Below, in pieces: positions 40,933-49,920 of a stretch of 59,782 nt of DNA (positions are counted from its first letter, which is position 1; each line of letters opens with the position of its first letter). The position numbers and the translations under genes were made by a program. The stretch comes from UBA1424 sp041654095. Its GTDB lineage: Bacteria > Bacillota_I > Bacilli_A > RFN20 > CAG-826. The DNA lies in assembly GCA_041654095.1 (NCBI GenBank), contig JBAZED010000009.1, positions 1 through 59,782 on the forward strand. Reading direction: 5' to 3'. A model generated the notes under the pieces. The model made no database searches and was not told the DNA's origin. It saw nothing but the letters and a program-made list of their open reading frames with translations.

Positions 40933-43188
40933 ATGAATGAACAAAACGGACATGAAATGGCAAATGAACCGAAATTTGATGAAGAAAAGACAGGAATCGA
41001 TTTTGATTCGGTGTCGGCCTTAGCAAATGTCGACATCAAGCCAATCAACAAAGGGGAGTATTTTTTCCGCGAAGTCGGAAGCGGACTGCTCAAACTTGGC
41101 AAATGGATTCTTAGCTTTCTTTTTGACGTTGTCAAAGCTTTGGCGAATGTCTTCGTTTTTGCTTATAAAGGCTTGAAATCGCTGATCATCAGCATCGCCC
41201 GCCTTTTTCAAAAGCACAGCCGCCATTACAAGGAAGTCGATGGAACGGGTAAAACCTCATTTTTCCTGATGGGCTTCTCCAGCATCAAAAATGGTCAGAT
41301 TGTCAATGGCATTCTCTATATGTTAGCGGAAGTTGGTTTCATCATTTTTATGATTCTATCGGGGGGCAACAACCTCTACAAATTAATGGGTCCAGGATTC
41401 GTAACTTTTACTCCTGCTCACCCTGATCCCGAAACCGGATTAATCATCCCGGCTCAGATGGGCGATAGCTCCATCAAATGCTTGCTCTATGGCATCATGA
41501 CCATCATCCTCATTTTCGTTATCATCTATTTGTATTTTCGCAATCTCAATGTCGCTAGCGACAACGACAAAATTGCCTATGGACCGCGCTACGTCAAAGC
41601 CCTTGAAGAAAAGCTCGCCTTCGTCAATGATGTCGAGCAGCACTTCGATGCTATCACCCGCGTCCGCGAGGTTAAAACCAAAATAGGCGGAGCGCCAGTT
41701 CGCGTTAAGAAGCGCTTCTTCTTTTCGCGAAAAGACATCGTAGAAAATCTAGTCAAAGAAAGAGAATATGAAAAATTATCCGCGCTATATATCAGTTATC
41801 TTCCTTTTAAGAAAATCGAATCAGCGAAGGAAGAAATAGCCGCTGATGTCGCCTTTGAACTCAATAAGTTCCATCAGAAGTACGATCGGTTCAATGACTT
41901 TGAGGATGTCAACGAGAAAACGCGGCACCTCATATATGCCTATGAGCACTCCGATCTCGTCTTGGATGCCACATACGCCCGCGATCCGCTCTCCATTAAA
42001 AACGAGGTTATGCCCCTTGAAGAAGGCGCTAAAATCAACAAAAAGGAAGCAATTTCTCGAATCGTCGGTGCTTTTGGCGTCAAAGCCGATATCGCCAAGA
42101 TGATTTTCGACATCGGTCTTCACAATCCGAAAATCAGCAAAGAAGAACATCGCAAGGATTACGATCGTCTGCAAGTTGGTATCAAACGCTTTAATAAAAT
42201 TAACGCGAATGGATATCACGGTCGGGCGACGCCTTTTGCGAAACAGACTAGCGCTTTGCTAAATGAAGGCTTTGCCGGAACGGTTTTGTTTCTCCCGGTC
42301 TCTTTCGCTATGGTTTTAGTCATCTTGCCCCTCTTGTTTACGATTTTTGTGGCCTTCACTAATTTCGATGGCGCCCATTCGGGAATGAACCTCTTCCAAT
42401 GGGTCGGATTTGATAACTTTGCGACTCTCTTCGCCGGTCGAGGTTCCAACGTCACTCTATCGACGACGATTTGGACATTGCTGTGGTGGACGCTCATCTG
42501 GGCGTTCTTTGCGACCTTCCTCAATTATGTCTTTGGTATGATTCTCGCCCTTTTAATCAACAAAAAAGGCATTAAGCTCAAAAAGATGTGGCGGACGATT
42601 TTCGTCATCACCATCGCCATCCCGCAATTCGTCAGCTTGCTCGCCATGTCGAAAATCCTCGGCGATTACGGACCGGTTAATAACTGGCTTCTGGAGACCT
42701 TCGGCTATACGATTCCCTTCTTAAGCGATGGTAATACCGCAAAAATCACCGTCATCATCGTCAACTGCTGGGTCGGTGTGCCCTACACGATGCTGATCAC
42801 TTCTGGCATCTTGATGAATATTCCAGAAGATTTATATGAGTCCGCGCGTATTGATGGCGCCGGACCATTCACGCAATTTACAAAAATTACTTTGCCGTAT
42901 ATGCTCTTCGTAACGGGTCCTTACCTGATTACCCAATTCATCGGTAATATCAATAACTTTAATGTCATCTTCTTCTTGACGGGGAGCAGTCCGAATCGCT
43001 TGTATCTCTTTAATGCCAACGATACCGACCTGCTCATCACCTGGCTCTATAAAATTACGACCGGAAATGACAATCAATATAACATCGCTTCGACCTTGGG
43101 CATCTTCATCTTCATCATCTGTGCCTTCTTGTCCTTGATTATGTACGCTCGGATTGGGTCGACGCAAAGAGAGGAGGATTTCCAATAA
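40933..43188 (+). CDS. malF: Maltodextrin ABC permease MalF-like with long N-terminal extension
   Basis: A 751-residue permease. The C-terminal 310 residues are a normal MalF: hydrophobic segments from about 445 and the EAA loop EDLYESARIDGAGPFTQFTK contacting the ATPase. The first 435 residues are unusual. They comprise an acidic start, an amphipathic or membrane stretch (about 55-95), two membrane segments (about 125-145 and 175-200) with GFSSIKNGQIVNGILYMLAE, and a charged soluble region of about 230 residues. Typical bacilli MalF proteins have about 430 residues in total. ATG 40933 with GAGGTG upstream is chosen over a GTG and an ATG just before it. malG overlaps by one base. Confidence 0.88.
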   Translation: MNEQNGHEMANEPKFDEEKTGIDFDSVSALANVDIKPINKGEYFFREVGSGLLKLGKWILSFLFDVVKALANVFVFAYKGLKSLIISIARLFQKHSRHYKEVDGTGKTSFFLMGFSSIKNGQIVNGILYMLAEVGFIIFMILSGGNNLYKLMGPGFVTFTPAHPDPETGLIIPAQMGDSSIKCLLYGIMTIILIFVIIYLYFRNLNVASDNDKIAYGPRYVKALEEKLAFVNDVEQHFDAITRVREVKTKIGGAPVRVKKRFFFSRKDIVENLVKEREYEKLSALYISYLPFKKIESAKEEIAADVAFELNKFHQKYDRFNDFEDVNEKTRHLIYAYEHSDLVLDATYARDPLSIKNEVMPLEEGAKINKKEAISRIVGAFGVKADIAKMIFDIGLHNPKISKEEHRKDYDRLQVGIKRFNKINANGYHGRATPFAKQTSALLNEGFAGTVLFLPVSFAMVLVILPLLFTIFVAFTNFDGAHSGMNLFQWVGFDNFATLFAGRGSNVTLSTTIWTLLWWTLIWAFFATFLNYVFGMILALLINKKGIKLKKMWRTIFVITIAIPQFVSLLAMSKILGDYGPVNNWLLETFGYTIPFLSDGNTAKITVIIVNCWVGVPYTMLITSGILMNIPEDLYESARIDGAGPFTQFTKITLPYMLFVTGPYLITQFIGNINNFNVIFFLTGSSPNRLYLFNANDTDLLITWLYKITTGNDNQYNIASTLGIFIFIICAFLSLIMYARIGSTQREEDFQ

Positions 43189-44084
43189 TGAAAACGCGCA
43201 GATTATTTTCCAACATCGTCGTCTACTTGATTTTGGGGATTATGTCGATCATTTGGATTTCGCCGATTGTCTGGCTCGTCCTCCAATCATTCTCGGGCGA
43301 ACCTGGATACAATTCTATGTATCGTTTTATCCCGGCCTCTTTTTCTCTAGATAATTACGTTTCGCTCTTCTCGTCAGTCGGCTTTGTCCATCTTTTCACC
43401 GGAGCTGCTCCGTCGGGTGACATCAACTATGCAAATTACTATGCCGTCTGGTTTTTCAACACCCTCGTCGTCAGCCTGGTCACTTGCATCATCTCGACGA
43501 TTCTCGTCCTGTGCACGAGTTATGCCTTCTCTCGCCTTCGCTTCAAAGCTCGTCAGCCGATGATGAAATTCATTCTCGTCTTAGGCATGTTCCCCGGTTT
43601 TCTATCGATGATCATCCTCTATCAAATCCTAGCTTTAGCCGGATTGAAGCAGAGCTTAGTTGGTCTGATTCTCTGTTATGTCGGCGGCGCCGGCATGGGC
43701 TACTTCATCTCCAAGGGCTTCTTCGATACGATTTCGCGATCGATTGACGAAGCGGCCATGATCGATGGGGCGAGCCGCTTTCAGATTTTCTACATGATCA
43801 TCATGCCGCTTGCTAAGCCCATCGTCGTCTATACCATTTTGACGGCCTTCATGGGACCATGGGGCGATTATATCCTCTCCAGTTACCTGCTCGGCGATGC
43901 GATGCAGAATTACACCGTCTCGGTCGGCTTATATAAGATGATTCAGCAGCAGCAGGACATGAGCCTCTATTGGAAACAGTTCTGCGCCGGTAGCGTCTTG
44001 GTCGCCTTGCCTATCTCTCTGCTCTTCATTTTCATGCAGAAGTTTTATGTCAGTGGCATCACCGGAGGTGCCGTCAAAGGCTAA
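43188..44084 (+). CDS. malG: Maltodextrin ABC permease MalG-like
   Basis: A 298-residue permease partner of MalF. Six hydrophobic segments are visible. The EAA loop is SIDEAAMIDGASRFQIFYMI, followed by MPLAKPIVVYTILTAFMGPW, typical of MalG. GAGGAGG lies inside the malF end, and the ATG shares a base with the malF stop (TAATG). The amylase gene downstream overlaps in the same way, so malF, malG and the amylase are translationally coupled. Confidence 0.93.
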   Translation: MKTRRLFSNIVVYLILGIMSIIWISPIVWLVLQSFSGEPGYNSMYRFIPASFSLDNYVSLFSSVGFVHLFTGAAPSGDINYANYYAVWFFNTLVVSLVTCIISTILVLCTSYAFSRLRFKARQPMMKFILVLGMFPGFLSMIILYQILALAGLKQSLVGLILCYVGGAGMGYFISKGFFDTISRSIDEAAMIDGASRFQIFYMIIMPLAKPIVVYTILTAFMGPWGDYILSSYLLGDAMQNYTVSVGLYKMIQQQQDMSLYWKQFCAGSVLVALPISLLFIFMQKFYVSGITGGAVKG

Positions 44085-45640
44085 TGCTAAAAAGATTCCC
44101 ATCTTTACTCGCCATCTTGCCTTTCATCCTCGCTTGCTCTCCGAGCGAGGTTCCTTCCTTTTACGATTTTGATGAGTCCGTCACCAACGAAAATGGTTCG
44201 GCCTTCTATGAGATTTTCGTTCGCTCTTTCTGCGATGCAAATGGCGATGGTCTCGGCGATTTAAAAGGCGTGGAGGAAAAGCTCCCATATCTCGAGGAAC
44301 TCGGCGTCAAAGGTATCTGGCTGATGCCCATCCATCCGAGCAACAGCTATCATAAGTATGATGTCAACGATTATCTCGATATCGACGACCAGTATGGAAC
44401 GCTGGATGATTTCGATTCGCTGATTACCATCGCGGATGAACACCATATCGACATCATCATCGATTTGGTCCTCAATCACTCGAGTTCTAGCCATCCGTGG
44501 TTTGCGGAAGCCCAAACGCAAAAGCGCAACAGCGCTTGTTCCGCGCTCGACAGCAAATGCCGCTATTATAATTGGTCGGACACCGAACTCGGCGGTTACC
44601 GCTGGTCAGGAGCCGCCAACAGTTATTATGAAGCCCGCTTTGATTCTTCGATGCCGGATTTAAATCTCGACAACGAGTATGTCGTCAGCGAATTGTATGA
44701 CATCGCCGAGTTTTGGCTCGACCGCGGGGTCAAAGGCTTTCGCCTCGATGCCGTCACCAGCTTTTTCACCGGTGACATCGCGAAGAACATTCAATTTTTG
44801 ACGAACTTCAATAACCATGTCAAATCGGTCAAAGCCGATGCTTTCATCATCGGTGAAGCGTGGGAGAGCCTCAACTCCGTCCTCTATCAGTACGCGAGCT
44901 CGGGCATGCATTTTTTCAATTTCCCCCTCTCGGAAGTGAACACGAACAGCATCGCCGACAGCGTTATACAGATGAATGGCTATCAATTCGCGAAAGCTCT
45001 GGTCAGTAGCGAAGTGCAGATCAAGCAGGCTTCGCAGACCTCCAAAAACGCTCTCATCATCACCAATCACGACATGGATCGCTCCGGTGGCTATCTAAGT
45101 GGCGACAAAGGAAAAATAGCCGCTAACGCCTATCTCCTCTCACCTGGTTACCCATTTATCTACTATGGTGAGGAAATCGGTCTTAAGGGCAGCCGCGGTG
45201 GAGCTAACACCGATGCCAACCGCCGCTTGCCGATGATCTGGGACAAAGACGATGACGAAGGCGAGACGATGAATCCTCCCGGCGCGACTTACGATATGAA
45301 TTTGCAAGTCGTCGACGGCGCGTATGATAATCTCGAGATTAACAACTCGCTCACAAACCATTATAAAAAAGTGTTAAACGTCCGTAACAAATATCCGATT
45401 ATTCATAGTGGGTTATACAATTATCACAAAGTCAGCACGAATAAAATCGCCCTCTTCTCAGTCACCGAAAGTGACGAGACGATTTATATCGCCCACAATT
45501 TTTCTAGCGAGGCCATAACTTTTGAACTGCCGGTGGCCGACTTAACCATTCTAGAAAAAATCAACACCGTCGGCACGCCGCCTCATCTCGATGGTCAGTC
45601 CTTGACCCTTTCGGAGTATAGCAGTGTCATACTACAATAG
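44084..45640 (+). CDS. Lipoprotein alpha-amylase (GH13)
   Basis: A 518-residue GH13 enzyme with a lipoprotein signal (LPFILACSP, Cys about 18). The barrel shows SAFYEIFVRSFCDANGDGLG and IIIDLVLNHSSSSHPWF, with nucleophile Asp in GFRLDAVTSF (about 220), acid/base Glu in FIIGEAWE (about 257) and the third Asp in IITNHDMDR (about 328). FIYYGEEIGLKGSR is a usual end-of-barrel motif. It should hydrolyse starch or maltodextrin at the outer membrane face. The ATG shares a base with the malG stop, so the enzyme is made together with the importer. Confidence 0.92.
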   Translation: MLKRFPSLLAILPFILACSPSEVPSFYDFDESVTNENGSAFYEIFVRSFCDANGDGLGDLKGVEEKLPYLEELGVKGIWLMPIHPSNSYHKYDVNDYLDIDDQYGTLDDFDSLITIADEHHIDIIIDLVLNHSSSSHPWFAEAQTQKRNSACSALDSKCRYYNWSDTELGGYRWSGAANSYYEARFDSSMPDLNLDNEYVVSELYDIAEFWLDRGVKGFRLDAVTSFFTGDIAKNIQFLTNFNNHVKSVKADAFIIGEAWESLNSVLYQYASSGMHFFNFPLSEVNTNSIADSVIQMNGYQFAKALVSSEVQIKQASQTSKNALIITNHDMDRSGGYLSGDKGKIAANAYLLSPGYPFIYYGEEIGLKGSRGGANTDANRRLPMIWDKDDDEGETMNPPGATYDMNLQVVDGAYDNLEINNSLTNHYKKVLNVRNKYPIIHSGLYNYHKVSTNKIALFSVTESDETIYIAHNFSSEAITFELPVADLTILEKINTVGTPPHLDGQSLTLSEYSSVILQ

Positions 45641-45656
45641 AAATATCACCAGAAAA

Positions 45657-45671
45657 CCTTTCTAATAAAGG
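45657..45671 (+). other. Small hairpin covering the pullulanase ribosome binding site
   Basis: CCTTT-CTAAT-AAAGG includes the AAGG of the Shine-Dalgarno sequence AAAGGAG. It is weak but could modulate translation. Confidence 0.3.
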
Positions 45672-45679
45672 AGCATAAT

Positions 45680-48604
45680 ATGAAGACAAAAAGTTTGTTC
45701 TTATCACTCACCGCCGTCCTGCTTTTTGCATCTTGCGACAACGTCGGCCCGACTGGCACATCGAGCGGAACGGGCACCTCGGGCACATCCGAGACGACGA
45801 GCACCGAAGAAGTTCCCGAAGGAATCACCATTCCCGATGACATCATCATCCGCTATCATCAAGACGATGGTTCCTATGCGAATTTGCGCTTTTGGATTTG
45901 GGCCGGCGGCAAACCCGGTGTCGAATTAGCTCCCGATGGCATCGATGATTTCGGCATGCACATCACCTTGCATCCCAAAGCCGATTTTCCAGCCCATACG
46001 ACGTTTAACTTTATTATGAAAGTTCAGAGCACGTGGGCCGGTCAATCAACCGACACGGAAATTAAGTATGAAGATTTTCCTCCGACTCTCGTCAACGATA
46101 AAAACGTCCTCGAAGTCTGGTCGATTCCCGGCGCGGGAGGCATGATCGAAATTTATAAGCAGCGCAGCGACGCCGAAGGCGACCGCATCAAAGAAGCGTA
46201 TTTGAACACCGATTGGCAGTCGATTCACATCGTCGGTGTCGGCTTAGCTCAAGCCATCGTTTCCAACTATGTGCTCTTCGGCTTCACGGCCGCTTACTTT
46301 AATACCGATAAGATACTTCAGCCCTCGGTCCGCAGTAAATATCGCATTCTCTCTGACAGTCCTAATGCTGAAGAATTTGATATCGCCCTTCCCTCTGTCG
46401 CCCAACCGCACATATCCTATTACGTCGAGGCGACGTTCGCCAGCGCTCCCGACAAAGTGCGGGGTCGCAATGTTTCATTTGAAAAAATTTATAATACAAA
46501 TCTCTTTAAAACGGAATATACCTATACCGGCGACGACCTCGGACCGAAGTACACTCCGGAATACACCGAATTCAGATTGTGGGCTCCGACGGCCACCAAA
46601 GTCGTCTTGAAAAAATACTATACCGGCACGCCCTCGACGATGTATGAAGAACCGACGCCGCAAGCCGACTGGTATAAAGGCTATGACATGGTGTTGCAAA
46701 ACAAAGGCGTCTGGTATGTCAAAATCGAAGGCGACTTGCACGGGACATATTATAACTATGCCGTCACCAACTCGGCCGGCGCCAACGAGATCGTCGATCC
46801 TTACGCCAAAGGCGCGGGCGTCAACGGCGCGCGCGGAATGGTCGTCGATTTCAGCCGCCCTGATGTCACGCCCGAAGGTTGGGATGACATCCCCGACAAA
46901 TGGGATAGCGACCCCGTTTACGATATTGAACAGCCCACCGATCTGACGGTCTATGAGGTCCATATTCGCGATCTGACCTCTGATGCGACATGGGGTGGAA
47001 CGCCAGAAAACGCCGGCAAATTCAAAGGTTTTTATGAAAAAGGTACGACTTATACGAAAGGTGGAGTGACGGTTAAGACCGGCTTCGATCACATCGAGGA
47101 ATTGGGCGTCAACGCCATCCAGATTTTGCCTTTCTTTGACAACGATAATGATGAAGTAAATCCCGATTTTAACTGGGGTTATAACCCGAACAACTACAAT
47201 GTGGTCGAAGGTGGCTATTCACTCGATCCTTATGACGGGCTCGCCCGCATCAAAGAACTGCGGGAACTCGTCCATGCCTATGCGACCAACGCGAATCACA
47301 CGCGCATCATCATGGATGTCGTCTACAATCACGTGGCTAGCGTCGCCGCCTCCAACTTATCGAAAGTCATGCCGAAGTACTACTTTCGGACGAATGCCGA
47401 AGGCTATTACACGAATGGCTCTGGCGTCGGAAACGAGACGAAGAGCGAAGCCCCGATGATGCGGAAACTGATTGTCGATTCCGTCAAATTTTGGGCGCAA
47501 ACCTACAAGATTAAAGGCTATCGCTTTGACTTGATGGGCCTTCATGACGTCGAGACGATGCGGCAAGTTAAAGATGCTTTATACGCGATCGATCCCGACT
47601 TTGTCACTTATGGTGAAGGCTGGGCCGCAGACGGAAGAAGCGGGACGAACTGGGCCGTGACGAATACCATTTTCTCACACCTCAATCCGTCCGGAGCGAG
47701 CCCTGGTTTATTAGGCGGCTTTAACGACGCCGGCCGCAACTCAATTCGCGGCGGCAACGACCAAGGTTGGGGCGGACCTCCCCTACCTGGTTATGGGTTT
47801 ATTTCGCAAAGCGATGCCACCGATGGCACCAAAGAATCGGTCGCCAATATGATGAAAGGCTATTTTGGCTATTCGGGTGACATCAAAGGGGCAAACCCTA
47901 ATCAGATGCTTAACTATGCAAGTTGCCATGATAACTACACCCTTTTCGACCAACTAAACTATTCGTTGGGAGGCGGGGCGACCGAACCTTCGATCTACGA
48001 TGTCGCGGCCGCTTCGGTTGCCGTCAACGCCACTGTCTTGATGTCGCAAGGTATCGCTTTCATCCACGGTGCGGAAGATATCTTCAGGACCAAAATCGAA
48101 AGGACGGTCGAAGAAAACAATGCCCTGCCGCAAGATGAGCGGATAATTCCATGGGATGCTGATGACTCCGCCTCATCGCGCGATATTATCGAAGTATATG
48201 GTAAGTTAATTACTCACAACTCATATAAGAGCAATGATCGGACCAACTCATTTAAATACGATCGGAAGGTTGACTTGCTGGCGTACTTTAATTCCTATAA
48301 GGCCGCGGTCGCCGCTCGCTCATATGTCACACAATACGGTTATATGACCGATCGGAGCACTGTCGTCAATACTTGGATTTCTGGCAATTCGATTGGTATG
48401 TGGGTGAAAGGCGCCGGTGGCAAATCCGATGTCTGCTTCTTCGTCAATGGGCGGACCTCACCGACGGAGATTAGCTTTGATAATGCTTCGACAGCGACCG
48501 ATCGCTATAATTCATTGCAATGGTATGACGGTTATGAATATAACCTCGGTGGTGCGAAATTGACCTCCAATCAGAAATACTTGTCACTCTTGTTCACGAT
48601 TTAA
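45680..48604 (+). CDS. pulA: Lipoprotein type I pullulanase (CBM41-CBM48-GH13)
   Basis: A 974-residue debranching enzyme cutting alpha-1,6 bonds of pullulan and amylopectin. Lipobox LLFASCDN is followed by a Gly/Ser/Thr linker. A CBM41 (PUD) module (IIIRYHQDDGSYANLRFWIW, about residues 55-165) comes next, then a CBM48-type region (FRLWAPTATKVVLKKY, about 295). The type I signature is FNWGYNPNNYNV (about 497). Catalytic residues are Asp in KGYRFDLMGL (about 615), Glu in YGEGWAADG (about 645) and Asp in ASCHDNYT (about 750). Anchored outside the cell, it complements the alpha-amylases. It follows the amylase gene by 39 bp, in the same transcription unit. No clear terminator follows. Confidence 0.94.
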   Translation: MKTKSLFLSLTAVLLFASCDNVGPTGTSSGTGTSGTSETTSTEEVPEGITIPDDIIIRYHQDDGSYANLRFWIWAGGKPGVELAPDGIDDFGMHITLHPKADFPAHTTFNFIMKVQSTWAGQSTDTEIKYEDFPPTLVNDKNVLEVWSIPGAGGMIEIYKQRSDAEGDRIKEAYLNTDWQSIHIVGVGLAQAIVSNYVLFGFTAAYFNTDKILQPSVRSKYRILSDSPNAEEFDIALPSVAQPHISYYVEATFASAPDKVRGRNVSFEKIYNTNLFKTEYTYTGDDLGPKYTPEYTEFRLWAPTATKVVLKKYYTGTPSTMYEEPTPQADWYKGYDMVLQNKGVWYVKIEGDLHGTYYNYAVTNSAGANEIVDPYAKGAGVNGARGMVVDFSRPDVTPEGWDDIPDKWDSDPVYDIEQPTDLTVYEVHIRDLTSDATWGGTPENAGKFKGFYEKGTTYTKGGVTVKTGFDHIEELGVNAIQILPFFDNDNDEVNPDFNWGYNPNNYNVVEGGYSLDPYDGLARIKELRELVHAYATNANHTRIIMDVVYNHVASVAASNLSKVMPKYYFRTNAEGYYTNGSGVGNETKSEAPMMRKLIVDSVKFWAQTYKIKGYRFDLMGLHDVETMRQVKDALYAIDPDFVTYGEGWAADGRSGTNWAVTNTIFSHLNPSGASPGLLGGFNDAGRNSIRGGNDQGWGGPPLPGYGFISQSDATDGTKESVANMMKGYFGYSGDIKGANPNQMLNYASCHDNYTLFDQLNYSLGGGATEPSIYDVAAASVAVNATVLMSQGIAFIHGAEDIFRTKIERTVEENNALPQDERIIPWDADDSASSRDIIEVYGKLITHNSYKSNDRTNSFKYDRKVDLLAYFNSYKAAVAARSYVTQYGYMTDRSTVVNTWISGNSIGMWVKGAGGKSDVCFFVNGRTSPTEISFDNASTATDRYNSLQWYDGYEYNLGGAKLTSNQKYLSLLFTI

Positions 48605-48634
48605 TCATTTGGCAGGTAAAATTTGTAAATTAAT

Positions 48635-48663
48635 TTGACAGATGTATGTTTTAGTGCTAAAAA
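48635..48663 (+). promoter_or_regulatory. Promoter of the CBM surface protein gene
   Basis: TTGACA (48635-48640), 17-bp spacer, TAAAAA (48658-48663). ACA-GA-TGT overlaps the -35 box but is only a partial match to the island's dyad. Confidence 0.55.
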
Positions 48664-48737
48664 ATATGTATCTATTGGTAGAAAAGCATTTTCCCTTCTT
48701 ATTGTTTAATTAATTAAAACACGAGGAGAAGCACATT

Positions 48738-49544
48738 ATGAGAAAAGTAAACATGTTATGGACCAAGATCGCAGCGATCGCCCTCGGCGCAGTAATGGCC
48801 GCCGGTATCGGTGCGACTTTAAGTTCCATTAGTCCTGCAAGCGAAGTTGAAGCGGCGAGTACCAATACGAAGAGAGTGTGGATGAAGAACTCGATTACTT
48901 CTACTTGGGACGCGGATGGCGCAGGGACTGCCATTCACTATTGGGGTGGCACCAGTGGAACCGCATGGCCTGGTGTTAGATGTAATTGGGATGCTGCAAA
49001 CTCGCTTGTCTACTATGATATTCCTGATGATGTGACCACATATATGTTTGTTCGTGTTTCAGGTAGCGATCCAATTTCCGATTGGGGAGCAAAGACCGGG
49101 GATTTAGTTTATACAAATAGTGTTGGCAACTATTTTAATTTAACCGGCCCAATCGCTTGGGGAGGAGCCACCACACCAGGAAGTTTTGTTTCGTTTACTC
49201 CATCGACAACTACTATCGTTCAGGCCCTCGCCGCTACGATTGATACCGATGACGAGGCTTGTTCTAGGCCTGCCGCTCAAGCGGCTGTAAATACTTACAA
49301 TAGTTTATCAACTTTTGAACAAAATCAATTCAATGCCTTGATCATCGCGGATGGCAAAAACGGTTCGCAATTATTGAATTATCTTATTGATTTTTATGGT
49401 ATAACGACACTTCTTAACGCAAATTACATCGGCTCTCCTAACGATAGGAATATCGGCTTAATTATTGCAGTTAGCGTTCTAGGCTTAACCTCATTAACGG
49501 GTCTCTATTTCGTCAGCCGCAAAAGAAAAGCCGTTCACTTCTAA
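48738..49544 (+). CDS. Surface starch-binding protein, C-terminally anchored
   Basis: A 268-residue non-catalytic protein. It has a signal peptide (about 1-40, ending VEAAS) and one CBM26-like starch-binding module (about 45-145) with IHYWGGTSGTAWPGVRCNW, then FVRVSGSDPISDWGAKTGDL. A helical stretch of about 80 residues follows, and the protein ends in a hydrophobic helix LIIAVSVLGLTSLTGLYFVS plus a basic RKRK tail. The tail closely resembles that of the protein at 54434-55747, and neither has LPxTG. GAGGAG lies upstream. It probably holds starch at the surface near the pullulanase and amylases. Confidence 0.75.
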   Translation: MRKVNMLWTKIAAIALGAVMAAGIGATLSSISPASEVEAASTNTKRVWMKNSITSTWDADGAGTAIHYWGGTSGTAWPGVRCNWDAANSLVYYDIPDDVTTYMFVRVSGSDPISDWGAKTGDLVYTNSVGNYFNLTGPIAWGGATTPGSFVSFTPSTTTIVQALAATIDTDDEACSRPAAQAAVNTYNSLSTFEQNQFNALIIADGKNGSQLLNYLIDFYGITTLLNANYIGSPNDRNIGLIIAVSVLGLTSLTGLYFVSRKRKAVHF

Positions 49545-49561
49545 TAACCTCATAGTCTCAT

Positions 49562-49585
49562 AGGCGCCTTCGTCGGCGCCTTTTT
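49562..49585 (+). terminator. Terminator after CBM surface protein
   Basis: AGGCGCC, a six-base loop, GGCGCCT and TTTT. Confidence 0.9.
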
Positions 49586-49591
49586 ATTTCC

Positions 49592-49620
49592 TTGTCGTTT
49601 GTTCCATTAGTCATTAAAAT
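49592..49620 (+). promoter_or_regulatory. Candidate promoter for the 61-residue membrane protein
   Basis: TTGTCG (49592-49597), 17-bp spacer, TAAAAT (49615-49620). The predicted leader holds a small hairpin, AACGC-AAA-GCGTT (49638-49650). Confidence 0.5.
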
Positions 49621-49658
49621 AATAATTAGTTTGATAACGCAAAGCGTTAAATGGGATA

Positions 49659-49844
49659 ATGTCGAAAAAGGAAAAAAAGAAAAACGAAATCGTCTCAGCA
49701 TATGATGCAGACGGCAATCCGAAAAAAGAGTTTGGACCGCCTAAACTCACCAAAGGATTTAAAGTTTTCCTATTTTTCATCTATGCTCTAGGTCTAGTTT
49801 TAGCGTTGGGAGTCACCTTCTTATTGGAGAGGTGTTCGAGTTGA
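49659..49844 (+). CDS. Small single-span membrane protein, unknown
   Basis: A 61-residue protein that I do not recognise. A lysine-rich N terminus (MSKKEKKKNE) and a proline-containing middle are followed by one hydrophobic segment, VFLFFIYALGLVLALGVTFL (about 36-55), then LERCSS. It lies alone between a terminator and the next promoter within the starch island, on the same strand. The ribosome binding site is weak (ATGGG). Coding status rests on its reasonable composition, membrane segment and separate promoter. Confidence 0.5.
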   Translation: MSKKEKKKNEIVSAYDADGNPKKEFGPPKLTKGFKVFLFFIYALGLVLALGVTFLLERCSS

Positions 49845-49887
49845 TATTTTAATGGTCTCTTACAATTTATTGTAAAAACTATTATCA

Positions 49888-49906
49888 TATAATACATACA
49901 AGTGTA
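49888..49906 (+). promoter_or_regulatory. -10 box and TACAnnTGTA dyad before CBM lipoprotein
   Basis: TATAAT (49888-49893) is followed by the perfect dyad TACAAGTGTA (49897-49906), which would cover the transcription start at about 49900. Unlike the other sites this geometry fits repression. Confidence 0.45.
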
Positions 49907-49920
49907 AAGGATTGAGAATT

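Noticed and set aside
48635..48648. ACA-GA-TGT before the CBM surface gene as a full regulon operator
   Set aside because: The ACA half is part of the consensus -35 TTGACA and the outer bases break the symmetry. Kept only as a weak note.
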